Both the position numbers and the translations under genes were made by a program. The notes under the pieces are model-generated. The model saw only the letters and a list, made by a program, of their open reading frames with translations, did not search any database and was not told the origin of the DNA. Shown piece after piece: positions 1 to 10,665 of a stretch of DNA of 64,000 bases. How positions within the stretch are numbered: position 1 is the first letter of the stretch; each line of letters opens with the position of its first letter. The DNA comes from Macropodus opercularis (Eukaryota; Chordata; Actinopteri; Anabantiformes; Osphronemidae). The stretch spans positions 2,852,501 to 2,916,500 of the forward strand of contig CM061097.1 of NCBI GenBank assembly GCA_030770545.1, in the 5' to 3' direction.

Positions 1-900
1 AACACTGATTGTTGAGGTTGTTACTTAATTCTATTGTTTTATTATCAGCTGTGAAAGAAAAATTAGCGAACAGTCAGAAATATTTTTAAACTCACTAAGG
101 CAGTTGAATTTAATGTGTGTTGGTGACAGGACAGAATAATAACTAGATGATTTTATATATCAATGTATCGAAGATACATTGGCAGTCGTGTCTGTTCGTT
201 ACGTGGCCAAACAGGATGTAATGACCTGTAAAGCATGTTTAGGGCTTATGTTCTGTCGAGAGGATGAACTTAAAAAATTCATCACAAATGAGTTTGAGCT
301 CCTCTAAGGCTCCTTCCACCATCGAGCCTGCTAGATAGAAATGCTCTGCTTTATGAAATATGCCCAGATTTACGTCAAGAGGTTTGACAAACCTGAGGCA
401 TTAACTATTCAGGAATTACAGCCATTTTAATCCATAGACCATGTGTGAAACAAAAGGGAGACAAACATGTCCAGGTGTGGCCTGTTCGCTCATTAATTCG
501 TTATTAATGAAGCAGATAAAATGCCTAGAGGGGGCTTGGAGGTCTTACACTGGAACTCTGAACACGAGGTCCAAACACGTGTCTGTGCAAGTTCAAGAGA
601 CTCGTTAGGCAGAAAAAACAAACAAACAAACAAACAAAAAACAATCAGAGGTGAGACATTACAACTAGTTACTTTTTCCACTCAAATTGAACAAACCACT
701 CAATTCGTATTCAATACATTTTAACAACAAATATACACATATAACAGAAACAAAACCTATTGACAGTAACGTTTAACAAAAAATGGGTAAAAAACGGTGT
801 GATTACGTTTTTTTAATTACATATTTAGACCTATTAGACAGTATTTATGGCACCAGCTAATAAACTAATAAAGAGATTTATCGCTGCACCTCAGTTTACG
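1..900. other. RIOK2 upstream flank, no gene seen
   Basis: AT-rich intergenic sequence. Open frames here are short and match nothing I recognise. The only structured element is an AAAC simple repeat at about 612-640. The 3' end of any neighbour to the left lies outside the window. Confidence 0.6.
612..640. repeat. (AAAC)n microsatellite
   Basis: A short run of tandem AAAC units followed by an A-rich stretch. It is typical simple-sequence repeat in intergenic fish DNA. Confidence 0.8.
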
Positions 901-914
901 CGTCTGTGGGCGCA

Positions 915-965
915 TCGCGGTGACGTAATGGTGACGTCCCTTCCGTTCCTTGGACTTCCGCTTTG
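915..965 (+). promoter_or_regulatory. RIOK2: Candidate RIOK2 core promoter: two CRE-like sites and ETS-like sites
   Basis: TGACGTAA (921-928) and TGACGTCC (932-939) lie 11 bp apart in the same orientation, followed by TTCCG/CTTCCG ETS-like motifs up to about 961. The RIOK2 start codon is about 80 bp downstream at 1038. No TATA box is evident, as is usual for a housekeeping gene. Binding by CREB/ATF and ETS factors is inferred from motif matches only. Confidence 0.45.
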
Positions 966-1037
966 CACATGTGTTTACTGAGAAAGTGGTTCGCCTTGTC
1001 CAGAGCATATCAGTAAAGGCGTCTGTACAGGCCAGTC

Positions 1038-3671
1038 ATGGGCAAACTGAACGTCGTGGTGTTACGATACTTATCTCCAGATGATTTCCGAGTCCTCACT
1101 GCGGTACGTAGCGCGATGATTAAGCCTGCTCAGAGTTAGCCAGTGCTAGGCGAGCTCCCCGTTAGCTCCCTGCTAGCTCCCCACGGAGACTGGACGCAGC
1201 CACGAAGCTCATTAGAGGGCTGTCAAACAGTTGTGTCAGTGTTTTCTGGTCGGTTATAATAATAGTCCTGACAGGAACCAGGTTCTCCTCCATTGTTCTT
1301 ACTGTCTCCATTGATGATGTTGCTCTGCTGGAGTAACAAGAGACTAAAAACTAAAGAGCAGCAATTATAGATGCGTTGTTTTAATTATTTGTTTTTTAAA
1401 TCTTCACCTTTTCTAATATAAATGTGTGAATGTTTTAAACGAACCAAATCTAAAATTCTGTTGTTATTCACCATTAATGTCATCTTGCTTTGCTGCAGTT
1501 ACTATGTTGTCGCTCTACGCAGGCTTGATGCTCTGCACTGTAGTGACCGTATTCTGTTCCTTTCTGTGAATTTCACCCCACACAGGTTGAGATGGGGATG
1601 AAGAACCATGAGATTGTTCCAGTGAGTCTTCTGTCCTCTATTGCTAGCTTGAAACATGGTGGCTGCAACAAGATCCTCGGGGAACTTGTCAAACACAAAC
1701 TCGTCTCGTACGAACGCACCAAGAGTAAGAGAACACAGGAATACCAGCGTTGCCTCACAAGTATCTATGACGTGTTTATCATTTTAACAAGGCATTTGTG
1801 TGGCGGTTTCAGCTGTGCAGGGCTACAGGTTAAACTATGGAGGATATGACTACCTAGCTCTGAAGACCTTGTGCTCTAGAGAAGTGGTCATTTCAGTGGG
1901 CAACCAGATGGGTGTGGGTAAAGAGTCAGGTAAGAAAGCCAGCCGGCTGATAAATCACTCCTATGATGTCATGTCCTCCTTTTTATTTCCAGGCTTCATT
2001 GCTAAGGTCAGTCTCTCATGTTCATATTGTACTGTTCATTGAAACGTTGGCTTGTGTTCACCTCCTCTAGATATATATATTGTGGCAAGTCCGAATGGGG
2101 AACAATACGCTCTGAAGCTTCATAGATTGGGTAGAACCTCCTTCAAAAATCTAAAGAACAAGAGAGATTACCACAAACACAGAAAGAGCATTTCCTGGCT
2201 TTATCTCTCTCGGCTGTCAGCCATGAAAGAGTTCGCTTACATGAAGGTAATGAACCAAACTGCTGCTGAGTCTGAGGACATCGCTGTTCATAACGACAGC
2301 ATCGTACATTGTGCTTGAGTGACAGAAAGAAAACAACAATTTTTCATAGTTTGGTGTGTGAGTGATCATCTTACTCCTCCCAGGCGTTATACGATCGAGG
2401 TTTTCCTGTTCCCAAACCCGTGGATTATAACAGACACGCTGTGGTGATGGAGCTCATCAACGGATATCCACTGTAAGTGAACAGGCCACGCTACCTCGCT
2501 TGCATTAAACATTATACACTAGTTAGTTTCACATAGTGTGTGTGCACTTTTTTTGTTTTAGCTGCCAGGTGCATGAGCTGCAGGATCCTTCAGCGTTATA
2601 CAATGAGTTCATGGAGCTTATAGTCAAACTGGCCAATCACGGCCTGATACATGGAGACTTCAATGAGTTCAACCTCATGTTGGATGACCAGGACCACATA
2701 ACTTTGATTGACTTCCCGCAGATGGTGTCTACCTCGCACCCTAATGCTGAATGGTTGGTGTTGCCACTGTAATCTGATTACAACTTATAAAACAAACAAG
2801 ATCCATATTTTTTTACTTCTCTAACCTTTGTTTGCAGGTATTTTGATCGAGATGTCAAATGCATCAGGGATTTCTTTGCTAAACGATTCAATTATGAGAG
2901 CGAGCTCTTTCCAACCTTCAAAGACATTAGGTAACTGTTCAGATTTCTTTTTTTGTTGCAATAAAGCACAAACCTTTACACATACAGTATGGTGGAAATT
3001 CCCTTCAACAGTGTTTTATTATATTTCTGTTGTGTGTGAAATAATTGATTTTCCTATCACAACATAGTTTTCCTTTATTATTTTGTATATGTTTTCATCC
3101 CAGAAATGTTATTTTAAATAAAATTTAATTTGCAATGTAGTAATCTATTGTTTATTGCTGTAGGCGCTCTTATTCTCTAGACGTTGAAGTCTCAGCTAGC
3201 GGCTTTACCAAAGATCTTGAGAGAGATGGTGCATTGCTACACCCAGCTGGACCTGAGGAGGAGGAGGATGACGATGAAGAGGCAACAGACGAGGAAGGTG
3301 AAAGAGAAGAGACTGTTAACATGGAAGAATATAAACATGCAATTCTAGAACTGGAGGGCCTGAAAGTCAGTGACAGGCATACAAATGTACAAGATGAGGA
3401 AGATGATGTGGAGGATAAACAAGGACACAAGGAAGAACAGAAAGACACTGAGACAGAGCTCTCAGCTAAAACTGATGGAGACACCAAGAAGGACACAGAG
3501 GAGGAGCTTAAGGAAGCAGAGGATGACTGCCCAGAGCTTTCTGACCTTTCTGCTTCCAACAAGGAGTTCAAACCTTTCAGGTAAACACAAGGGAATTAGA
3601 AAGCACAAGCCACTCCTGGATCTTTGATACAGGTTTAGGTGTGTTGCAGGGAGAACACGGTACTTACAGGG

Positions 3672-3711
<40 letters not shown>

Positions 3712-4296
3712 GCTACGTTTTCAAAGGCCACATTAGGCCGAAGTAGTAGACGCATACTGAAAATGCGCCATATTGGATTTGCATTTTATTTAGCTCTGTG
3801 TTTTCTCTTGCAGAGACTCTGACAGTCTTCTGCACATGGCTGAACACAGGAGGAGGAGGACTGACAGTGAGGGCACGGTGGGCAGTTTAGGAAGCTGTTC
3901 TACGATCCCACCAGTAAGAAAAGCCCAGACACACACAACTGCTCTTCAGTGCATGTAACAAATTAAAGAACAGCCCCAGACACATTAGAGTGCCACTACT
4001 GATTTGATCACCTGAAAGTATTTCCTGCAGGTGTTGCTTGCTTGTGAAAGAATGGTGTTTATAGCAGAGGTAATGTGGTGGCTGCCTTGCAGAGAATGAC
4101 GTGCAGTAACATGCTGTCTTGTTGTGTTCTGCAGGAGGTAGTCCGTCAGAAAGTGCGCAGGCAGCTCACCAAACAGCAGAAGGCAGCACAGAGGAGACGT
4201 CTGCAGAAGGGAGAGGCTAACCTGGTGACCAAATCCAGGAGGGAGAACCAAAATAACATCAAGTCTAGCATGGAGAGCGCCAGCTTCTGGGGATAA
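1038..4296 (+). CDS. RIOK2: RIO kinase 2 (serine/threonine kinase/ATPase of 40S maturation)
   Basis: Atypical RIO-family kinase that binds cytoplasmic pre-40S ribosomes and works by ATP hydrolysis in late 18S maturation. Ten coding exons: 1038-1103, 1586-1724, 1813-1929, 2071-2246, 2384-2472, 2562-2753, 2838-2930, 3164-3580, 3814-3913, 4135-4296. They join in frame to 516 aa (human 552). The N-terminal winged helix, residues ~8-90, contains the stretch SIASLKHGGCNK. The nucleotide-binding loop GVGKES is at 102-107, the ATP lysine is K123 in YALKLH, the catalytic aspartate is D228 in HGDFNEFN, and the metal-binding aspartate is D246 in IDFPQ. These three residues keep human numbering. Exon 8 encodes a long Glu/Asp-rich linker that is shorter than in mammals. 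The C-terminus ends in SASFWG. The start is the first ATG of exon 1 and opens MGKLNVVVLRYLS like other RIOK2 proteins. LIX1 follows in the same orientation. Confidence 0.97.
3673..3711. repeat. (TTA)n microsatellite in RIOK2 intron 8
   Basis: About 13 perfect trinucleotide units within the intron between exons 8 and 9. It is likely polymorphic in length. Confidence 0.9.
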
Positions 4297-4776
4297 ACGG
4301 GACTGTTGTGCTTCACCTGATGCTGTTTTGTGAAAAGTTGTCACAACATGATGATTTATGGAAAAACTTTGCTCCACTTACTGTCATGGAAAAATCAGAG
4401 GGATGGCAGAGCTAAGATCATACTGAGGTGAATACAGGAGTATTTTTCTAGTTGCCTCTGAGTATATCTTATTTTCTTTAAAGTGTGATATAAATATGGA
4501 TTATTCAGTAAAATTAACTTTATAACTGACCATTAAACAATCATTTTTTTCGGACTGGTGTGGACAACTCGGATTCTGTATGTGATATTCACAAAGTTTC
4601 TAATTGTGACTAGTGTCAGACACTGCATAGAAATTACATTAAAAAAAGAGCCTGGACATCTACTGTCATAATGTGCATCTGAATAGTTTGATCTATAGTT
4701 GATCTCAGCTGATTTTTAAAAAGACACTGGCGAAACATGGTGAAGGGCATGCTCCAAACAAAAATATACATTTACT

Positions 4777-4782
4777 AATAAA
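4777..4782 (+). terminator. RIOK2: Candidate RIOK2 polyadenylation signal AATAAA
   Basis: Canonical hexamer about 480 bp after the stop codon. ATTAAA variants occur nearer the stop (around 4532 and 4638), so the main cleavage site is uncertain. Confidence 0.4.
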
Positions 4783-5609
4783 AGGTGCAGGAGAAAAGCC
4801 CCTCAGCCACTAACTATCGCTGAGTCTCCTTTTTATTTATATTAACATGTAACATGATAACATAGAGACTTTAGGAGCTGAGTTACTGCTTCATTCCTGA
4901 ATTTGGTTCATTTAAGCTTAAGAGGCCTTCAGAAAGCGGGTGAATTCAGACTTGAACAATGGCCTTTCATATTGAAGAGGGTGAATGGTCCTCACACTCT
5001 GGGCTCTGTGGCCTCAAAGTAGTGTGTGATGTCAAAGTATCCAACCCCCACAGATCATAGACCCTACTCACTGGGTAAACATGTTCCTACGATCCTGGAT
5101 AAAAACAGAAGAGAAACATCTAGAAAGAAAAAGAAGACTTCATATTTTTCCTTCCTCCCATTTCTGCTGGTTAAGATGTCACGTTGTGCTGTTTGAAGCT
5201 CAACTTTATGCAGGTCTTTGACTGTCTGGCTCTGTTCAAGGATTAGCCAGATGCACAGCTTTAGGGGAGGGCCTCAGCATTCCTGCCCCGCACCTCAGTG
5301 TGTGTGTGCAGAAAGAGTGAGGGGGCCCTCTGAGCTAATTGGCTGCGTTGGTGACAAAGGTGGTCTGCTTCAAAAGAGAGACCATGGTGAGATGTTCACA
5401 CAAGAGAGGAGGGGAGAAGGAGAGTTAGGAGGTGGAGGAGGGAAGAGTCGAGAGGTTCAGAGGCTTTCAGATTGTTAGTTGTTTCCTGATGCTGTTCCCA
5501 TGCTCAGCTGCTGTGATGGCGGTGGTTGCTCATATCTACACTCATGGGACATTTTGATGGATTGGTATGATGTGTTTGATGCAGCTGAGGAATTTAACGC
5601 TGGAGCAGG
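4783..5609. other. RIOK2-LIX1 intergenic region / LIX1 5' flank
   Basis: No coding exon was recognised. It should hold the LIX1 promoter and 5' UTR, but there is no TATA box or obvious CpG-rich core that fixes a start site. Confidence 0.5.
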
Positions 5610-8605
5610 ATGAGTAAAATAGAGGAAAGCATCATGTCACACCTGACTGACACCAGCCCCACAGACTGTGAGTAGCCTTTAAATATGACCACGTTAACCT
5701 TATCTTAACACTGAGCTCACACTCAAACAAACATTATTTCACTGTATTGCTGTAATGCATCCTTGCCCCTAACAAGTTTCACTCAAGATTGAGCTGCTGC
5801 GAATTTTAAGGCGCACAGTGAAAGACATGCACGAGTTTCAAACCTCTTTTCAAGGTCACAATAAACCCGAAGCTCTACAAACCGCTGTGTAAGTTAAGGG
5901 GAGTTTCCCTTCATCACCTAATCCTATTTAAATAAACACAGTCTGGGAACGTTGGTGTTCCAGCATCTCCCCTGGATGTTTAGCTAGGTTGCCATTTATG
6001 CACAGTTTTGCAAAATTTCTCTAAGTTAGAGAAACTTCACAAAGTCAAACTGTTATCAGACATACAGGAAGTTTCCTTGAACTTAGTCATACACACACTT
6101 TCAGTGCTCCCTTTGCCATCCGTGTGCAGTGAATGTGGTGGCCATGCTCCATAGCTTCTGGGAGCAGAAGCAGATGAGTAGGGTTACAGGTTCCTCCACG
6201 GAGTCCGGTGGCTGTGGTGAAGACGGCCACAGCCTGTTGTTGTACGAGTCTGCGCCCTCCCCTGGTCCCCCACACGTCTGCTATGTCACACTTCCTGGAG
6301 GAAGCTGCTTTGGTAACTATAAGGTGTGTTTGTCACCATTACTGCTGTTTATCACCATAAAGATCAGGTCATTCTTAACATGCTGGTATGAATTTCACTA
6401 ACTGGTGGCAAATGATCAAACAAATTTTAAAGGCCTTTATAACATATGTTGAGGTATGTTCCTGGTCTGAGTATTTATCATTTTACAACTAACTCCAGTC
6501 AAACTAAAATGGTTATGACTTCCTTTAAATATTAGTTTTTTGCTTGTGCTCAATCATTTTATTGTTTCGAATAAACCAGCCTTTGAAGCTCTTTGTATTT
6601 ATTCATATTATAAGGAGAAACACATAAAGTGTGACAGACTTTAATGTGGTTTTAAATTGATGTCATTCGGTTTTAACCCCATGATACTTCTCAAAGGACT
6701 CACTGTGTCCTAGACAGCACCAGCAGCTAAGAGCATCAAACCATTTGTTATCTGTGAACAGCTTTAGTTTAATAATCTTATTAGTGATTTGAGTTCTGCT
6801 CCCATGATCAGCTGCGGCCGCGTGTCAGATTATCCACAGTAGAAGTGAGGGTCCATTCACAAAGAGAACTGGTAGTGTCTCAACGTGTCTCCCTTTTCAC
6901 TCCTGTTGACATGTGAACCCTCCTCATCCTCAGGTGTGTGACACTCAGGCAGAGGCTCGGAGAGACGCGGCTCGCGTGGCTCTGATGAACTCGCTCATGA
7001 ACGAGCTGCCCTGTCGACGCATCGACTCTCAGTTCATCACTCAGAGTTTGCAGCAAGCAGCCAGTGACAGTGCTGTGAGTGCGAGGAAGTGCTCTCTTAC
7101 AAATCCGATTACAAACATGATATTAGGACGCTGTATAGTCACAGCATGGATGTTAACTTACTCTGTTTTCTATTAAGGTTTCTATAGAAGATGCATCAGA
7201 TTCAAGCACCAGTCTAGGAACCTACAGTTTGCTTCTCCACTCCTACGAAGGACGTACGATGCTGGAGTTCCAGGTAAAACGCAAAACCAAATCCATCTCA
7301 CTCTCAGTCAGACCCTGACAGGGAGCAGTTGTACGAAACACCTAATATTTCTCAGTTTGTTTAAATAAGCACGTGTCTGCAGACGAGGAGTTCTTACTAG
7401 GAGGAAATGGCTTCATTATCATTCCTTCTACATCTAACCCAGAAATGGAGTTCTTCCAAGTAGTACACACACAGTCATACCATATACACACATAGCATCA
7501 TCTGTGAGGAACGCAGCCGTCATGGTAGAGCTTAGAAATGCAGTTCAGGGTTAGTCTTGTATAGTTTCATAGTCAGATGCTTTTGCGAACAAGCGGCATA
7601 AGTCAAACACACGGTTAAACAGAGTAAACAGGCCAACAGGTCAAGTACGGACTTCAGCCCCAGACAACGTGTCACGTTTTCCACCTGTGCCTCTCAGTTT
7701 CACGGTTCCTGGCTTTTAGTACTTGGCAGCTGTTCAGCCAGACAGCACTTTATAAATCAGGCTGAAATCTGCCATGTACATAAAGGCTTCCAATAACTTC
7801 TCAAACCAATCACCCACCACTTGGGTGATCCACCCGTCAGGTTCACTTGCCGTCAGACTCTTGTACGCAGTGTTAAATGCATCACTCATAACTGTTTCTC
7901 TGCTAGTCCACTGACCGTCTCTCCCTTTCCCTTTACAGGAGATGATGACGATTTTCCAGTTGTTGCACTGGAACGGGACACTGAAGGCCCTGAGGGAAAG
8001 GCAATGCTCTCGACAGGTACGGGTTTTGCAGAACACGCTGCATTTCAGCAAACTTTAGGAGAGCATTGGTTTACGTCATGACAGCCTGTTTTCTTTTTCC
8101 CTCTCAGAGTGTGATTGCCTATTACTCTCAGCGAGGACTTGATGAGTACGTGCGCAGCAGCATGGCTCTGGATTGGCTCGGACGAGAACACAGGGCACCG
8201 GGTCGACTTGGGGAGGAGCTGCAGGTGGCGCAGAGGGAGCTGGTGTTGGCCCGGCGTCGAGGCATAGAGCTGCGCTTCTACAAGGAAAAGACAGAAATCC
8301 TTAGCTTGGCTCTGAGTCAGGCATACATTCAGCACACACCCGAAGCATTTAGACACTCATGGAGTGACACACACAAGCAAGAACAGGACAAAGAAGTGAA
8401 GACAACCCCACCCTGCAGTCCTTCACCAACCCTCCACAGAAACGCAAGGCAAACAATCTGTCAAGCGTCTGACACACACATGGCTTCCACCACCTCTTCC
8501 CTGTGCTCACAGCAGACTCTACCTTTAAATACCTTAATAGGCCGAAGCAAGAGGGAGAGGACTGACGATAAAACTGGTCATTTGAATCTGAATGAGATAC
8601 TGTAA
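5610..8605 (+). CDS. LIX1: Limb expression 1 (LIX1 family, dsRNA-binding-like fold)
   Basis: LIX1 is the vertebrate relative of Drosophila Lowfat. It is linked to limb and mesenchymal progenitor development and to Hippo/YAP signalling. Six coding exons: 5610-5667, 6130-6323, 6934-7074, 7178-7273, 7939-8016, 8108-8605, giving 354 aa. Exon 1 (58 nt) starts at the first ATG after an in-frame TAA at 5595 and ends in phase 1, restoring the family motif DLNVV at the junction. Conserved segments follow: YVTLPGGSCFGN, AEARRDAARVALMNSL, TMLEFQEMMTIFQLLHWNG, CSRQSVIAYYSQ and ELRFYKEKTEILSLALSQ. Features such as AEARRDAA and YYSQ, and the RIOK2 neighbour, favour LIX1 over the paralogue LIX1L. The last exon carries about 95 Ser/Thr-rich residues after the conserved block, longer than the short mammalian tail. 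Human LIX1 is 282 aa. Confidence 0.93.
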
Positions 8606-9388
8606 CTAGGGATGTGGTATCAGTTTGAGAAAACCAAACATACCACGGATGGTCATCTTCTAGAGCTAATCTGGCCTAATAATGTTTCACTCACTCTCCA
8701 CATAAAATGACCTCCAGTATCAATAACTGAGTAAATCTCTCTGCAACCGTCTCTCTCCCAATCTTGGATGTCATCTGTCATTTTGAATTCCTTAATGAAA
8801 ATGACTTTGAGAAATTCAGCATTCTGACAGACTGTGTAACATGCTGGGTGGCATGTGGTTGGCTGGCATGAGGGAGAGCGTTTCCTGTGAGTGTGACACA
8901 TCCGACCACATCAAGGACAACCCAGACATAAAATCCCAACTTAGGTAAAGGCTGGTGACATGGAATACAGCTAAGCAGTAAAGTGGCGAAATGCAAACGT
9001 CTGAGGCCACAATTAGATTTATAATCTTGGCAATGTTATAATTATCATACACATTCATATATTAAGCTCCTTATAGGGATGCAGCTAGTATTCCTCTGCT
9101 ATTCGCACTCATTAGGTGAGGAATTATTTAGAAATGTAATCTATTATAAATGATATGCTTTGGTGTAATTAGAGTTGAATTTATTTACATTTGCTGGCTG
9201 GGTTATTCTACGTTCGACTGTAGGAGCCTGTTTCCCTGGACCTTGCTATTGGAATGAATTGCAAAACAAACGGAAGTTAAAGAATAACAGAGTCAGTTTG
9301 TCTGAGAATCAGTTACATGTTTTATTATTTGTGTGTTTGTTTGTTGTTTCTGATTTGAATTTGTTCTCTTGGTAAGACGCTCTGCATA

Positions 9389-9394
9389 AATAAA
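9389..9394 (+). terminator. LIX1: Candidate LIX1 polyadenylation signal (proximal)
   Basis: AATAAA about 785 bp after the stop codon, in AT-rich sequence. Confidence 0.35.
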
Positions 9395-9629
9395 GCAAAA
9401 ATTAATTTAACATTAATTTTAATTCGACCAGAAGGGCTCTCTCACCCCCACTCACCATCCTACTTTAACTTTACTTGTCTAACATTAAGTTTACACATAG
9501 TGAATATATATATCAGGAATATATAGATTTGTGGTAACTATGTGTTTTTCTCCATTTGTTGACTGCTCATCATTTTAGGTGTTTATGTATTTGATGCTTC
9601 ATTTGTTTTTGTTGATTTTTGTTTCTAAT

Positions 9630-9635
9630 AATAAA
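9630..9635 (+). terminator. LIX1: Candidate LIX1 polyadenylation signal (distal)
   Basis: AATAAA about 1.0 kb after the LIX1 stop, followed by a T/G-rich stretch. It is a plausible main 3' end. Confidence 0.4.
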
Positions 9636-10054
9636 GTTTAAAAATATATTCTTTACATTGTTGGACTTTCTAGTAAGTATTCACATATGTGTCTGGTGAA
9701 ATATTAGCAAAGTACTTGAAGTTAATTAATATTAGCTAATTTGTTATTAATGTTAATAACGTGTGTGTCAGTCCATCTAGTCTGGCATCCAGTGAGTCCT
9801 TTGTTAATCATTTAGCAGTGAAGTGCTTCAGTGGGAGCCATGTGCATTGACAGGTTAAACACACTTGATATAGAAGCAGAATTGATCCAGCCTCAGTGCA
9901 TCATTTGTTATTGTTACTGCCTCTATACATAGCAATATTAGAAAAAGGTGCCTGAACCATAACTGTGTAGAAGCTAATGCTACCTGTTGACAGTGTCTCG
10001 CCAGAGACTGAGGCTCAGTTTGACCTCAGAGACTTTCCGTAGAGAGGTGGGGGA

Positions 10055-10064
10055 GTCACGTGAT
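10055..10064 (+). promoter_or_regulatory. EPG5: CLEAR-like E-box (GTCACGTGAT) upstream of EPG5
   Basis: Matches nine of ten positions of the TFEB/TFE3 CLEAR consensus GTCACGTGAC. It sits about 610 bp before the EPG5 start codon and just before a CG-richer stretch (about 10115-10160) that looks like the transcription start region. TFEB control is an inference from motif and gene function. Confidence 0.4.
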
Positions 10065-10099
10065 CTGAGATTGTGATAGCGGAGTTCCTGGAACAAACA

Positions 10100-10665
10100 A
10101 AACAAATGACAGCTGACCATCGGACGCGGCGACAGTAGCACCTCGACGGGTCGATGTCTTATTTTAATAATGTGAGCTACATAACTAAACACACAGAGCT
10201 GCCGGGGAATTATTTTTCTCACCGGAAAAACATTGAAGCAAGCTAACAGCTAATCGTTAGCCTAGCTTATCCTCTGGAGCGTTTCAGTTGTGTCGCTAAG
10301 TAGAGTTTATTAGTAAATATTAGTTTTCATTTAATAAAATATATATTTTCTATGCACTGTGTCGATGTTAACACATATGCTACTTGCTACGTTGCTATCG
10401 TCCGTCAGCGACCTTCGTCAATTCTCCATACATGAGTGTTTTGTTTACCACCAGTCACAGTGTTTATCTGGGTGACATGTCAGTAGCTGCTTATCGCAGA
10501 ACAGACCTCGCTAGCTACTGCGGCTAATGGTTGCTGTTTGTGTCTGTGTAGGACACATATGAGGACTGATCGTTTTCGGCGCATTGTTTCCCTCAGCAGA
10601 CACAACCGTCAGCTGCATGTCAGAGTGGCCTGAGTTGCGGAAAAAGCTGAGGTGTGACTGGAAAG
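10100..10665 (+). promoter_or_regulatory. EPG5: Probable EPG5 transcription start region and 5' UTR
   Basis: CpG-containing sequence at about 10115-10160 is followed by AT-rich sequence and then a pyrimidine-rich run ending in an acceptor-like TAG near 10552. A noncoding first exon spliced to the exon holding the ATG at 10666 is plausible. The exact start site and UTR intron cannot be fixed by eye. Confidence 0.35.

Noticed and set aside
3170..3571. 133-codon Ser-rich antisense frame
   Set aside because: Mirror of the acidic RIOK2 exon 8, with no independent support.
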